Source of the DNA: a bacterium
GTDB taxonomy: Bacteria; UBA8248
Direction: 5' to 3'
Assembly: GCA_022828125.1 (NCBI GenBank)
Contig: JAJEJD010000020.1
Location: forward strand, 434,001 to 498,000
DNA: 64,000 nt
Part shown: piece after piece, positions 36,444 through 44,553 of the stretch
Position numbering within the stretch: position 1 is the stretch's first letter
How the letters are laid out: the number at the start of each line of letters is the position of its first letter
Notes under the pieces: model-generated
The model's database searches: none
Seen by the model: only the letters and a program-made list of their open reading frames with translations
Told to the model about the DNA's origin: nothing
Position numbers and translations under genes: made by a program

Positions 36444-37640
36444 TTAGTTCTTGCCTCTTTCCTTCCATTTCGGCATCGGCAGCTTGTAGGAAACTTCCGA
36501 AATTTTCTTGGGCCACACGATCTTGCGCTGGCCGTCGAGAATCTGGAAGGTCAAGCCCTCGTGACTGTTCAGGTTGGTGTCGTCCACTTTCCAGGGGCCG
36601 ATGATTGTCATGGTCTTCATGGTGCGCAGCGCCTTCCAGACCTTGTCCCGGTCCGCGGAACCGGCTTTCGCCACCGCATCGCCGAAAATCTGCAGAGACG
36701 CATAGGACTGGCCAGCGTGGTAGTTCGGCTTCACGCCGTAGCGCTTCTCATACGCCGCGATAAACTCCTTCATGCCGGGCCGCTTGAGAATTTCCGGCTT
36801 GGGTTCCCACTGGCTGAAGCCCAGAACGTATTCCGCCGTGTCGCCGAGCTGCTTGGCGAACTTCGGCAGGCCCGGGCCGACGGTTCCGGCGAAAATCTTG
36901 AGGTTGATGTTGAGTTCGCGAAGCTGGCGAATCTGCGCCGCGGCGTCCGCGAAGTAGCTGTTCGAAATCAGCGCCTCTGCACGGCGCGCCTTGATTTTCT
37001 GGAGCAGCGCGGTGAAGTCGGTCTGTTTGCGCGGATAATTCTCGTTCAGCACCACCTTGAGGCCGAGTTTCTTCGCCCACGCCACGGCTCCCTCCGCCGA
37101 CTGGCGCGGGAAGAGGCTGTCCTCGCCGACGATGGCGATGCGCTTCACGCCGATATCCTTGGCGATGTGAATCGCGCCCTTCTGGTAGTCCTGGGCGACA
37201 GAGATGATGTTGAACAGATACTTGCGGCCCTTCTTCCAGATGATGCCCGAAGAGGCGCCCGGAGCCATCGTGGGGTACTTGTACCTTTCGAAGACGTTGG
37301 CCACGGCGTCGGTGATGCCGCTCGAGTAGGGGCCGATGGTCAGGTTGACCTTGTCCTGCGTGATCAGCTTCTCGTAGAGCTTGAGACTGGTCTGCTTGTC
37401 CGATTTGTCGTCCAGGATAACGAAGTCGATTTTCTTGCCGTTCCATCCTTTACCGGCGTTCACCTGATCCACGTACAACTTGTAGGAGTTCACCATACGA
37501 CCGGCGGGCTCGGCGTAGCGGCCAGTCTGTGAAATGGCGATCCCCAGGGTGACCTTGTCCATCGCGTGGCTTTTCTCCACGAAGGGAGCAGCCGTGAGGG
37601 CGAGAGCAAAGCCGAGAACAAAAACTAGGCTTTTCTTCAT
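36444..37640 (-). CDS. LivJ/LivK-type periplasmic receptor (copy nearest the permeases)
   Basis: 398 residues: Sec signal peptide about residues 1-26 (KKSLVFVLGFALALTAA, cut near SHA-MD), then a type I periplasmic binding fold beginning KVTLGIAISQTGRYAEPAG. Family blocks: DDKSDKQTS, GPYSSGITDAVANV, GEDSLFPRQSAEGA. AGGAG precedes the ATG; 50 further upstream in-frame codons are ignored. It has its own promoter. By eye about nine residues in ten match the neighbouring copy at 38-39.2 kb. Ligand may be an amino acid, amide or small carboxylate. Confidence 0.92.
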   Translation of the reverse strand: MKKSLVFVLGFALALTAAPFVEKSHAMDKVTLGIAISQTGRYAEPAGRMVNSYKLYVDQVNAGKGWNGKKIDFVILDDKSDKQTSLKLYEKLITQDKVNLTIGPYSSGITDAVANVFERYKYPTMAPGASSGIIWKKGRKYLFNIISVAQDYQKGAIHIAKDIGVKRIAIVGEDSLFPRQSAEGAVAWAKKLGLKVVLNENYPRKQTDFTALLQKIKARRAEALISNSYFADAAAQIRQLRELNINLKIFAGTVGPGLPKFAKQLGDTAEYVLGFSQWEPKPEILKRPGMKEFIAAYEKRYGVKPNYHAGQSYASLQIFGDAVAKAGSADRDKVWKALRTMKTMTIIGPWKVDDTNLNSHEGLTFQILDGQRKIVWPKKISEVSYKLPMPKWKERGKN

Positions 37641-37812
37641 TTCTTTACACTCCTTTGATGGAAACAAAAAATACTGCCTTACAACAGAAAAACAAGATGG
37701 AATTACTACTTGTAAATTAACGGCGACATCGCGGTAATTCAGGACGATTTCTTCGCAAAATAATAGCTTCTCGAAGTTATGAATGTGCATTCAAGCCGTC
37801 AATAGGTGCGAT

Positions 37813-37840
37813 ATGATACGCATATTGATTCATATGTCAA
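37813..37840 (-). promoter_or_regulatory. Sigma-70-type internal promoter before the receptor-permease genes
   Basis: On the minus strand TTGACA, 16 bases, TATCAT. It lies in the 337-base gap between the second and third receptor genes, downstream of a terminator, and would drive the promoter-proximal receptor plus livHMGF. The spacer contains an inverted repeat CATAT-6-ATATG, a possible operator. The start point would leave a leader of about 165 bases, in which I see no clear riboswitch. Confidence 0.7.
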
Positions 37841-37894
37841 AGGGTGTTTTGCAAAGAATTTGCGAACACCCCTAAAATAGCTTTCGCCCCTGCG

Positions 37895-37932
37895 AAAATC
37901 CCGCCCCACGCGACACCGGGCGCGGGGCGGGA
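37895..37932 (-). terminator. Terminator after the middle receptor gene
   Basis: On the minus strand a stem TCCCGCCCC / GGGGCGGGA, extended inside by GCG/CGC pairing, is followed by TTTT. It comes about 45 bases after the receptor stop and upstream of the internal promoter, so it separates receptor genes 2 and 3 from the rest of the Liv unit. Confidence 0.75.
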
Positions 37933-37977
37933 TCATGCGATTACGCAGGAAAACCGGTTATTATCCCTTAAGCCACT

Positions 37978-39174
37978 CTAGTTCTTGGCCCTGTCCTTCC
38001 ATTTGGGCATCGGCAGCTTGTAGGGGACTTCCGATATCTTCTTGGGCCACACGATCTTGCGCTGCCCGTCGAGAATCTGGAAGGTCAAGCCCTCGTGATT
38101 GTTCATGTTGGTTTCATCCACTTTCCAGGGACCGATGATGGTCGTGGTGCTCATGGTGCGCAGCGTCTTCCACACCTTGTCCCTGTCAATGGAGCCGGCT
38201 CGTTTCACCGCTTCGCCGAAAACCTGCATGGACGCATACGACTGACCCGCATGGTAGTTCGGATCCACGCCGTAGCGCTTCTTATACGCCGCGATGAACT
38301 CCTTCATGCCGGGCCGCTTGAGAATTTCCGGCTTGGGCTCCCACTGGCTGAAGCCCAGAACGTACTCCGCCGTGTCGCCGAGCTGCTTGGCGAACTTGGG
38401 CAGGCCCGGGCCGACGGTTCCGGCGAAAATCTTGAGGTTGATGTTGAGCTCGCGAAGCTGGCGAATCTGCGCCGCGGCGTCCGCGAAGTAGCTGTTCGAG
38501 ATGAGCGCCTCCGCACGGCGCGCCTTGATCTTCTGGAGCAGCGCGGTGAAGTCGGTCTGTTTGCGCGGATAATTCTCGTTCAGTACCACCTTGAGGCCGA
38601 GCTTCTTCGCCCACTCCACGGCGCCTTCCGCCGACTGGCGCGGGAAGAGGCTGTCCTCGCCGACGATGGCGATGCGCTTCACCCCGATGTCTTTGGCGAT
38701 GTGGAGAGCGCCCTTCTGGTAGTCCTGGGCGACGGCGATGATGTCGAAGAGATACTTGCGGCCCTTCTTCCAGATGATGCCCGAGGCGGCGCCCGGCGCC
38801 ATCGTGGGGTACTTGTACCTTTCCAGCACGTTGGCCACGGCGTCGGTGATGCCGCTGGAGTAGGGGCCCATGGTCAGGTCCACCTTGTCCTGCGTAATCA
38901 GCTTCTCATAAAGCTTGATGCTCGTCTGCTTGTCCGATTTGTCGTCCAGGATGATCATATCGATTTTCTTGCCGAGCCAACCACCCTTGGCGTTCATCTG
39001 ATCCACATACAGATGGTAGGAGTTCACCATACGTCCGGCGGGCTCGGCGTAGCGGCCCGTCTGCGAAATGGCGATTCCCAGGGTGACCTTGTCCGCCGCG
39101 AAGCCTTTCTCCACGAAGGGAGCGGCCGTGAGGGCGAGAGCAAAGCCGAGAACCAAAACAAGGCTTTTCTTCAT
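37978..39174 (-). CDS. LivJ/LivK-type periplasmic receptor (middle copy)
   Basis: 398 residues with the same layout as its neighbour: signal peptide to about residue 26 (KKSLVLVLGFALALTAA), then the binding fold. Differences from the first copy cluster in the signal cleavage region, the N-terminal lobe (YHLYVDQMNAKGGWLGKK) and the C-terminal quarter; lobe-hinge blocks are identical, including long runs after GEDSLFPRQSAEGA. This pattern indicates recent tandem duplication or gene conversion. Followed by a terminator. Probably same or overlapping ligand range. Confidence 0.92.
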   Translation of the reverse strand: MKKSLVLVLGFALALTAAPFVEKGFAADKVTLGIAISQTGRYAEPAGRMVNSYHLYVDQMNAKGGWLGKKIDMIILDDKSDKQTSIKLYEKLITQDKVDLTMGPYSSGITDAVANVLERYKYPTMAPGAASGIIWKKGRKYLFDIIAVAQDYQKGALHIAKDIGVKRIAIVGEDSLFPRQSAEGAVEWAKKLGLKVVLNENYPRKQTDFTALLQKIKARRAEALISNSYFADAAAQIRQLRELNINLKIFAGTVGPGLPKFAKQLGDTAEYVLGFSQWEPKPEILKRPGMKEFIAAYKKRYGVDPNYHAGQSYASMQVFGEAVKRAGSIDRDKVWKTLRTMSTTTIIGPWKVDETNMNNHEGLTFQILDGQRKIVWPKKISEVPYKLPMPKWKDRAKN

Positions 39175-39270
39175 CTCCGATCCTCCTCTTTATGGAAGCT
39201 CAAAGGTTGCGCCGTTATCACAATACGACGCGCTACGGTTGAACAACTTTCGCCATACAAGCCGCCCTGC

Positions 39271-40464
39271 CTAGTTCTTGGCCCTGTCCTTCCACTTGGG
39301 CATCGGCAGCTTGTAGGGGACTTCCGCGATTTCCTTCGGCCAGACGATTTTGCGCTGGCCGTCGAGAATCTGGAAGGTCAGTCCGTCATGATCGTTCAGG
39401 TTGTTCTTGTCCACTTTCCATTTTCCCATGATGGTCTGGAACTGCGAGGTGCGCAGCGTCTGCCAGACCTTCTCGCGGTCATAGGAACCCGCCTTCTGAA
39501 TCGCCTGGGTTGTAATCTGCATCGCCACCCATGAGATTCCGGCGTGGTAGTTCGGATTCACGCCGTGACGCTTCACGTAGGAGTCGATGAAATGCTTCAT
39601 CCCCGGGAATTTCAGTATCTCGGGGCGCGGCTCCCACTGGCTGAAGCCCAGCACGTATTCCGCCGTGTTGCCGAGTTGCTTGGCGAACTTGGGCAGACCC
39701 GGGCCGACGGTTCCGGCGAAAATCTTGAGGTTGATGTTGAGCTCTCTAAGCTGGCGAATCTGGGCCACGGAATCCGCGAAATAGCTGTTCGAGATGAGCG
39801 CCTCCGCGCGGCGCGCCTTGATTTTCTGGAGCAGCGCGGTGAAGTCGGTCTGCTTTTTCGGATAGTTCTCGTTCAGCACCACCTTGATGCCGAGGTGCTT
39901 CGCCCAGTGAACTGCGCCCTCCGCCGACTGGCGCGGGAAGAGGCTGTCCTCGCCAATAATGGCGATTCTTTTCACGCCGATGTCCTTGGCGAGAAATACG
40001 GCGCCCCTTTGATAGTTCTGGGCGATGGCGTTCTGGTTGAACAGATATTTTCTGCCCTTCTTCCAGATGATGCCGGAGGAGGCCCCCGGCGCCAGCGTGG
40101 GGTACTTGTACCTTTCGAGAATGTTGGCCACGGCGTCGGTGATGCCGCTGGAGTAGGGGCCGAGCGTGAGATCGACCTTGTCCTGCGTGATGAGCTTCTC
40201 GTAGAGCTTGATGCTGGTCTGCTTGTCCGATTTATCGTCCAGGAGCGAGACTTTAATCTTCTTTCCCAGCAGACCGCCCTTGGCGTTTTGCTGATCGATG
40301 AACAGATTGTACGAGTTGATGAACCTGCCGGCCGGCTCCGCATAGCGGCCCGTCTGGGAGATGGCTCCGCCGAAGTGGATTTCGTTCGCAGCCGGCGCCG
40401 GGCTGGCGAAGAACGCCGTCGTCACCACAAATGCGATTGTGATGAAAATGCGATCTACTTTCAT
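39271..40464 (-). CDS. LivJ/LivK-type periplasmic receptor (promoter-proximal copy, most diverged)
   Basis: 397 residues. Signal peptide about 1-26 is different (VDRIFITIAFVVTTAFF, cut near APA-AN). Mature part aligns without gaps to the other two but with more substitutions (EIHFGGAISQTGRYAEPAG; AKHLGIKVVLNENYPKKQ; NPNYHAGISWVAMQITTQ). First gene after the upstream promoter; leader of about 180 bases with a small GGCGGA/TCCGCC hairpin near the start. Ligand-pocket differences suggest another specificity feeding the same permease. Confidence 0.92.
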   Translation of the reverse strand: MKVDRIFITIAFVVTTAFFASPAPAANEIHFGGAISQTGRYAEPAGRFINSYNLFIDQQNAKGGLLGKKIKVSLLDDKSDKQTSIKLYEKLITQDKVDLTLGPYSSGITDAVANILERYKYPTLAPGASSGIIWKKGRKYLFNQNAIAQNYQRGAVFLAKDIGVKRIAIIGEDSLFPRQSAEGAVHWAKHLGIKVVLNENYPKKQTDFTALLQKIKARRAEALISNSYFADSVAQIRQLRELNINLKIFAGTVGPGLPKFAKQLGNTAEYVLGFSQWEPRPEILKFPGMKHFIDSYVKRHGVNPNYHAGISWVAMQITTQAIQKAGSYDREKVWQTLRTSQFQTIMGKWKVDKNNLNDHDGLTFQILDGQRKIVWPKEIAEVPYKLPMPKWKDRAKN

Positions 40465-40649
40465 TCTCTATCCTCCTTGTCTGTGGAAAAAACATCGAAT
40501 CTCACGGCGGAAAATCCGCCCTTTCTTCAAATGTTTCCAAAGCAGGATGAAACGAAGTTCCGTATGTGCCTTACATAGAAGACATCAATAAAGAACGATA
40601 AAGACGCCAAACGCCGTCTCGCGACGCGACTTATTGGAAGAATAGGTAA

Positions 40650-40677
40650 ATTCTAGCTTGAAGGGGAAAAATGTCAA
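40650..40677 (-). promoter_or_regulatory. Sigma-70-type promoter of the receptor genes, overlapping the moaE stop
   Basis: On the minus strand TTGACA, 16 bases, TAGAAT. The -35 box includes the moaE stop codon TGA. Predicted RNA starts about 180 bases before the first receptor ATG. Confidence 0.72.
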
Positions 40678-41135
40678 ACGCGCTGATTCTGTGCCTTTTG
40701 AGGTTCCGCTGTCTCGGCGTCTACCGCGCAGCCCTCGACCCAGGCCACGCCGTCTTCGCCGTATTCCTTCTTCCATATCGGCACGATCTGCTTGATGCGG
40801 TCGATCGCGTAGCGGCACGCCTTGAAGGCCGCATCCCGGTGGGCGGAGGCCGCCGCGATGCCCACGGCGATATCGCCGATGGCGAGCGTTCCCACCCGGT
40901 GGGCCATCGCCAGGTGCGCGACGCCGAAGCGCTCCTCGATCTCCTCGGCCACCTGGCGCATCTTCTTCTCCGCCATCTCGGGATAGGCGTGGTATTCGAG
41001 GTGCGTCACCCCCTGCCCCGCGCTGTGGTTGCGCACCTTGCCCACGAACGTGCAGAGCCCGCCCAGTTCGGGAGAATCGAGGCTGTCCGTCAGCTCGTCC
41101 ATGTCGATGGCGGAATCGGTGATGCGGCAAATCAT
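40674..41135 (-). CDS. moaE: Molybdopterin synthase catalytic subunit MoaE
   Basis: 153 residues. Motifs: CTFVGKVRNHSAG, LEYHAYPEMAEKK, MAHRVGTLAIGDIAV and AFKACRYAIDRIKQIVPIWKKE with the catalytic lysines. Transfers sulfur from thiocarboxylated MoaD to precursor Z. The ATG overlaps the moaD stop (ATGA). The window encodes at least one molybdoenzyme that needs this cofactor. Confidence 0.95.
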   Translation of the reverse strand: MICRITDSAIDMDELTDSLDSPELGGLCTFVGKVRNHSAGQGVTHLEYHAYPEMAEKKMRQVAEEIEERFGVAHLAMAHRVGTLAIGDIAVGIAAASAHRDAAFKACRYAIDRIKQIVPIWKKEYGEDGVAWVEGCAVDAETAEPQKAQNQRV

Positions 41136-41383
41136 GCGCAGCCTCCGCTGATGGGCGGGATCAGCGCCAACTCGTCGCCCGCATCCACGGGCGTGCCCTC
41201 GCCCGCGAACTCCTGGTTGACGGAGACCGCGATGGACTCCATGCGCCCGGAAAAGACCGGAAACCGCTCGGCGAGGCTATTCCTGAGATCGGCCACCGTG
41301 GCGCTCTCGGGCACTTCCAAGTCGATTTCGTCCTCGCCCGTCACCTCTTTGGCCCAGGCGAAGCATTTCACGCGAACTTTCAT
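41132..41383 (-). CDS. moaD: Molybdopterin synthase sulfur-carrier MoaD with Gly-Gly-Cys-Ala end
   Basis: 83 residues from the ATG giving MKVRVKCFAWAKEV; beta-grasp fold. MoaD proteins normally end in Gly-Gly, the residue adenylated by MoeB. Here the chain reads ...LIPPISGGCA and then stops, so two residues follow the glycine pair. A tail of this kind, as in QbsE (Gly-Gly-Cys-Phe), must be removed by a JAMM-type protease before activation. No protease is in the window. Co-translated with moaE. Confidence 0.9.
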   Translation of the reverse strand: MKVRVKCFAWAKEVTGEDEIDLEVPESATVADLRNSLAERFPVFSGRMESIAVSVNQEFAGEGTPVDAGDELALIPPISGGCA

Positions 41384-41517
41384 GCGATCCCTCACTCTCA
41401 ATGCTGCAGTCAGTCACCTCTCTTCGGGATGATAGATATTCCAACCGGCGGAATCAAGGGGATGCTCCGGCCGGCTCGCACTTCTTGCCCGTCTTCTCCG
41501 AGTGTATACTCTGCGCC

Positions 41518-42687
41518 ATGAAAATCGCCTCTCACCCCGAACTCTCCCAAGCACTGGCGGATGCGCTCGAAGACGGCCCCATTCCCTTTCGGCGCTTCAT
41601 GGAACTCGCCCTCTATCACCCGCAGGGCGGCTATTATTGCCGCGAAAACCCGCGCATAGGACCTGACGGGGATTTCTACACCTCTCCCCACCAGAGCCCC
41701 TGGCTCGGGCGGATGATCGCGCCGCTGCTCGAGAAAATCCGGAGAAGCATGGACGAGCCGCCCTCGCTTCCCGTTTGGGAGTACGGCCCCGGCGAGGGAT
41801 GGCTCGCCTTCGACATCCTCGAGTCGGTTCGCTCCTCGCAGGCGCTTCTCCACCAGGCCATCGCCTATACGTTCGCCGAGCAAAGCCCGCAGGCCAGGGC
41901 GCGGATACGGGAAAATTTCCAGGAGGCGGATAACATTCAATTCGCCGAGGCTTCCCAATATCCGCCCGCTGGTTTCGAGGGCGTCGTGCTCGCCCATGAG
42001 TTTCTGGACGCCCTGCCCGTTCACGCCCTCACCCAGAAAGAGAAGTATCTACAGGAGAGATACGTGGCGCGGCGCGGCGAGGGGCTTCTCTTTTGCGAAG
42101 GCGCACCCTCCGATGAGCGTCTGAACGGCTGGTTCTCCGATTTGGAAATTCGGCTCTCCGCAGGCCAGATGGCGGAGGTGAGCCTGTGCGCCTTCGATTG
42201 GGTGAACGAGGTGGCGCGCCGGATGGAGCGGGGCGCGGTCCTGATCTTCGACTACGGCTTCTCCGCGCGCGCCCTGTACGGCCCCACCCGCCCCGACGGC
42301 GCGCTGCGCGGCTACAGAAACCACGTCCTCGTGAACGACGTTCTCTCACGTCCCGGGGAGACCGACATCACGACCCACGTCGACTTCACTTCCATTCTGC
42401 GAGCGGCCGCCACTCACGGCATGGAGCTTGCCGGCTTCACCGATCAGGCGCGCTTTCTCCTGGGCGCCGGCCTTCCCCAGGCGCTGGAAAAAGCGGCGGG
42501 CGAGGACGATGAAGACTATGAAAAGACGAGGCGCGAGCGCCAGTCCGTCATGGGCATCATGGACCCCACGGGTCTGGGCGGGGCCATCAAGGTGATGCTG
42601 CTGTCCAAGAACCTGATCTTGAGTGATTTGAGCGAGTTCTCGATGAAGCCCGACGACAGGGAGTCTCTCGATACCCTCTTCGGCTAG
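41518..42687 (+). CDS. MidA/NDUFAF7-family SAM-dependent methyltransferase
   Basis: 389 residues. Start is the ATG giving MKIASHPELSQAL. The family blocks MELALYHPQGGYYC, FYTSPHQSPWLGRMI, WEYGPGEGWLAF (SAM glycine motif) and VVLAHEFLDALPVHAL are present. The mitochondrial relative dimethylates an arginine of a complex I subunit; bacterial function is not settled. It is divergent from moaDE, and its stop shares a CTAG palindrome with the convergent recJ stop. Confidence 0.87.
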   Translation: MKIASHPELSQALADALEDGPIPFRRFMELALYHPQGGYYCRENPRIGPDGDFYTSPHQSPWLGRMIAPLLEKIRRSMDEPPSLPVWEYGPGEGWLAFDILESVRSSQALLHQAIAYTFAEQSPQARARIRENFQEADNIQFAEASQYPPAGFEGVVLAHEFLDALPVHALTQKEKYLQERYVARRGEGLLFCEGAPSDERLNGWFSDLEIRLSAGQMAEVSLCAFDWVNEVARRMERGAVLIFDYGFSARALYGPTRPDGALRGYRNHVLVNDVLSRPGETDITTHVDFTSILRAAATHGMELAGFTDQARFLLGAGLPQALEKAAGEDDEDYEKTRRERQSVMGIMDPTGLGGAIKVMLLSKNLILSDLSEFSMKPDDRESLDTLFG

Positions 42688-44474
42688 CCGCCTGTCGGGC
42701 GGATGGCGCGAAGTTCGAGTTGCACCCTGGTGTTGCCGCGCCAGCGGTTCATCCCGGGGGAGAACGCTACGTCCAGCTTTCCCCTCAAACGCTCCGGCTC
42801 TTGGAGCAGGGGCCCCATGCCGAAGCCGATGGCTTCTCTCTCCTCGCGGAATTGGCGCAAGTTCAGCTTCAGGTGTTCGCCCTTGCGGCCCACGGAGCCT
42901 GGGCTTCCGGCCACCTCGACACTTGAGGCGCAGAACACGGGCCTCGGGTTCTCTTCCCCGAAGGGCGCCATTTCTTCCAGTTGTTCGAGAAGGGGCACAT
43001 CCATCTCGGAAAAATCAACGCGGGCGTCGAGCAGGAGTTCGCGCTCATCGTCTCCGGATTTCTTCATCCCGCGAATCACCTCCCGGAAGCGATCCCTGAA
43101 AGCGTCTATTTTCTCCTCCGCCACCCTTAGGCCGGCGGCGCCCTTGTGCCCGCCGAACTGGATCAAGAGGTCCGAACAATGCGCGAGCGCATCATATACG
43201 TGAAGACCCATGGCGGAGCGAACCGAGCCCTTGCCCACCCCGTCTTTGAGGTGGATGAGAACCGAGGGCTGGTGATACTCCTCCGCGAGCTTCGCGGCTA
43301 CGATGCCCACCACGCCCGGGTGCCATTTGTCGCTCGCGAGCACGATGGCGTTATCGCGGGCATCGGCTCCCGACGACTCCATGATGGCCATCGCCTCCTC
43401 CCAGGCTTGTTGCTGCAGATTCTGACGCTGCCGGTTCCACTCCTCGAGCACCTCCGCACGCGAGCGCGCCTCGCCCTCGTCATCGGCGGTGAGAAGCTCG
43501 ACGCCCAGTGAGGCCTCCCCTACCCGCCCCGCCGCGTTGAGCCTCGGCGCCAGGGAGAAAGAGACGTGCCCGACGTTGAGCGTTCCGGCTTTCAGGTTCG
43601 CAGCCGCTTGCAGGGCGCGGATACCCGCCTTTCGGCGGTCCAGGGTCTCGAACCCGCCCTCGGCCACTTCGGGCGGTGAGAGAATCTCGAGCCCGTGGCG
43701 CACGAAAATGTGATTCTCATCCCGCAGGGGAACCACGTCGGCCACCGTGCCCAACGCCACCAGGTCGAGGTGCTGTTTGAGGTTCGGGAGCGGCGCCCCG
43801 AACCCGGCTTCATGCAAGCGCCTTCTCACCGCGGTGATGAGCTTGAACGCGACCCCGACTCCGCTGAGACCCCGAAAAGGATATTCACAACCCGCCTGGC
43901 GGGGATTCAGGACGGCCAGGGCGGGCGGCAATTCATCGGGCGGACGATGATGATCGGTGATGACGAGCCGCAAGCCCATCTGCTCGGCTTCTTTTGCGGC
44001 GGCGTGCGCGCTGATGCCGCAGTCGACCGTCACCACCGTGCCGCAACCCGCCTCCTTGAGCTTTTCCAGACCCTTGCGGTGCAGGCCGTACCCCTCGTCC
44101 AGACGGCTCGGAATGTAGTAGGGAACCCTGACGCCCACCTGGGAGAGAAACCGGCACATGAGCGCCGTGGCGGAGATGCCGTCCACGTCGTAATCCCCAT
44201 AAACGCCGATGGGGCGTCGGTTTCTTATCGGCTCCAGGAGGTGGGAGACGGCTTCTTCCATCCCTTTCATCAGGAACGGATCGTGCAGCCCCGCCAGGGG
44301 GGCGTCCAGGAACTTGCGCGCCTCATCGGGGTGTTGGATTCCCCTTTGCGCGAGGAGCCTCCCCAGAAGGGGGGGGACGTTCAATTCCCGGGAAAGTTTG
44401 TCGGAAGATTCTTTATCGACGGGGCGCAGTGTCCATTTGCGTGGGAAGGCGAGCGCGCCCGTAGAATCGCTCAT
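42684..44474 (-). CDS. recJ: Single-stranded-DNA-specific 5'-3' exonuclease RecJ
   Basis: 596 residues. DHH phosphoesterase motifs: YGDYDVDGISATALM (motif I), VTVDCGISA, ITDHHRPPDELP (DHH), then the DHHA1 block FGGHKGAAGLRVAEE and a C-terminal OB-like domain. Acts in recombination and mismatch repair with Mn or Mg. Co-directional with PBP4 upstream, 79 bases apart. Confidence 0.95.
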   Translation of the reverse strand: MSDSTGALAFPRKWTLRPVDKESSDKLSRELNVPPLLGRLLAQRGIQHPDEARKFLDAPLAGLHDPFLMKGMEEAVSHLLEPIRNRRPIGVYGDYDVDGISATALMCRFLSQVGVRVPYYIPSRLDEGYGLHRKGLEKLKEAGCGTVVTVDCGISAHAAAKEAEQMGLRLVITDHHRPPDELPPALAVLNPRQAGCEYPFRGLSGVGVAFKLITAVRRRLHEAGFGAPLPNLKQHLDLVALGTVADVVPLRDENHIFVRHGLEILSPPEVAEGGFETLDRRKAGIRALQAAANLKAGTLNVGHVSFSLAPRLNAAGRVGEASLGVELLTADDEGEARSRAEVLEEWNRQRQNLQQQAWEEAMAIMESSGADARDNAIVLASDKWHPGVVGIVAAKLAEEYHQPSVLIHLKDGVGKGSVRSAMGLHVYDALAHCSDLLIQFGGHKGAAGLRVAEEKIDAFRDRFREVIRGMKKSGDDERELLLDARVDFSEMDVPLLEQLEEMAPFGEENPRPVFCASSVEVAGSPGSVGRKGEHLKLNLRQFREEREAIGFGMGPLLQEPERLRGKLDVAFSPGMNRWRGNTRVQLELRAIRPTGG

Positions 44475-44553
44475 CGGCCCTTCATGCTCCCCTGCGCCGT
44501 CCGCAACTGCTGCGCCTGGAGAATCGACCCGTTACAAGCGCATCGCTCATGTA

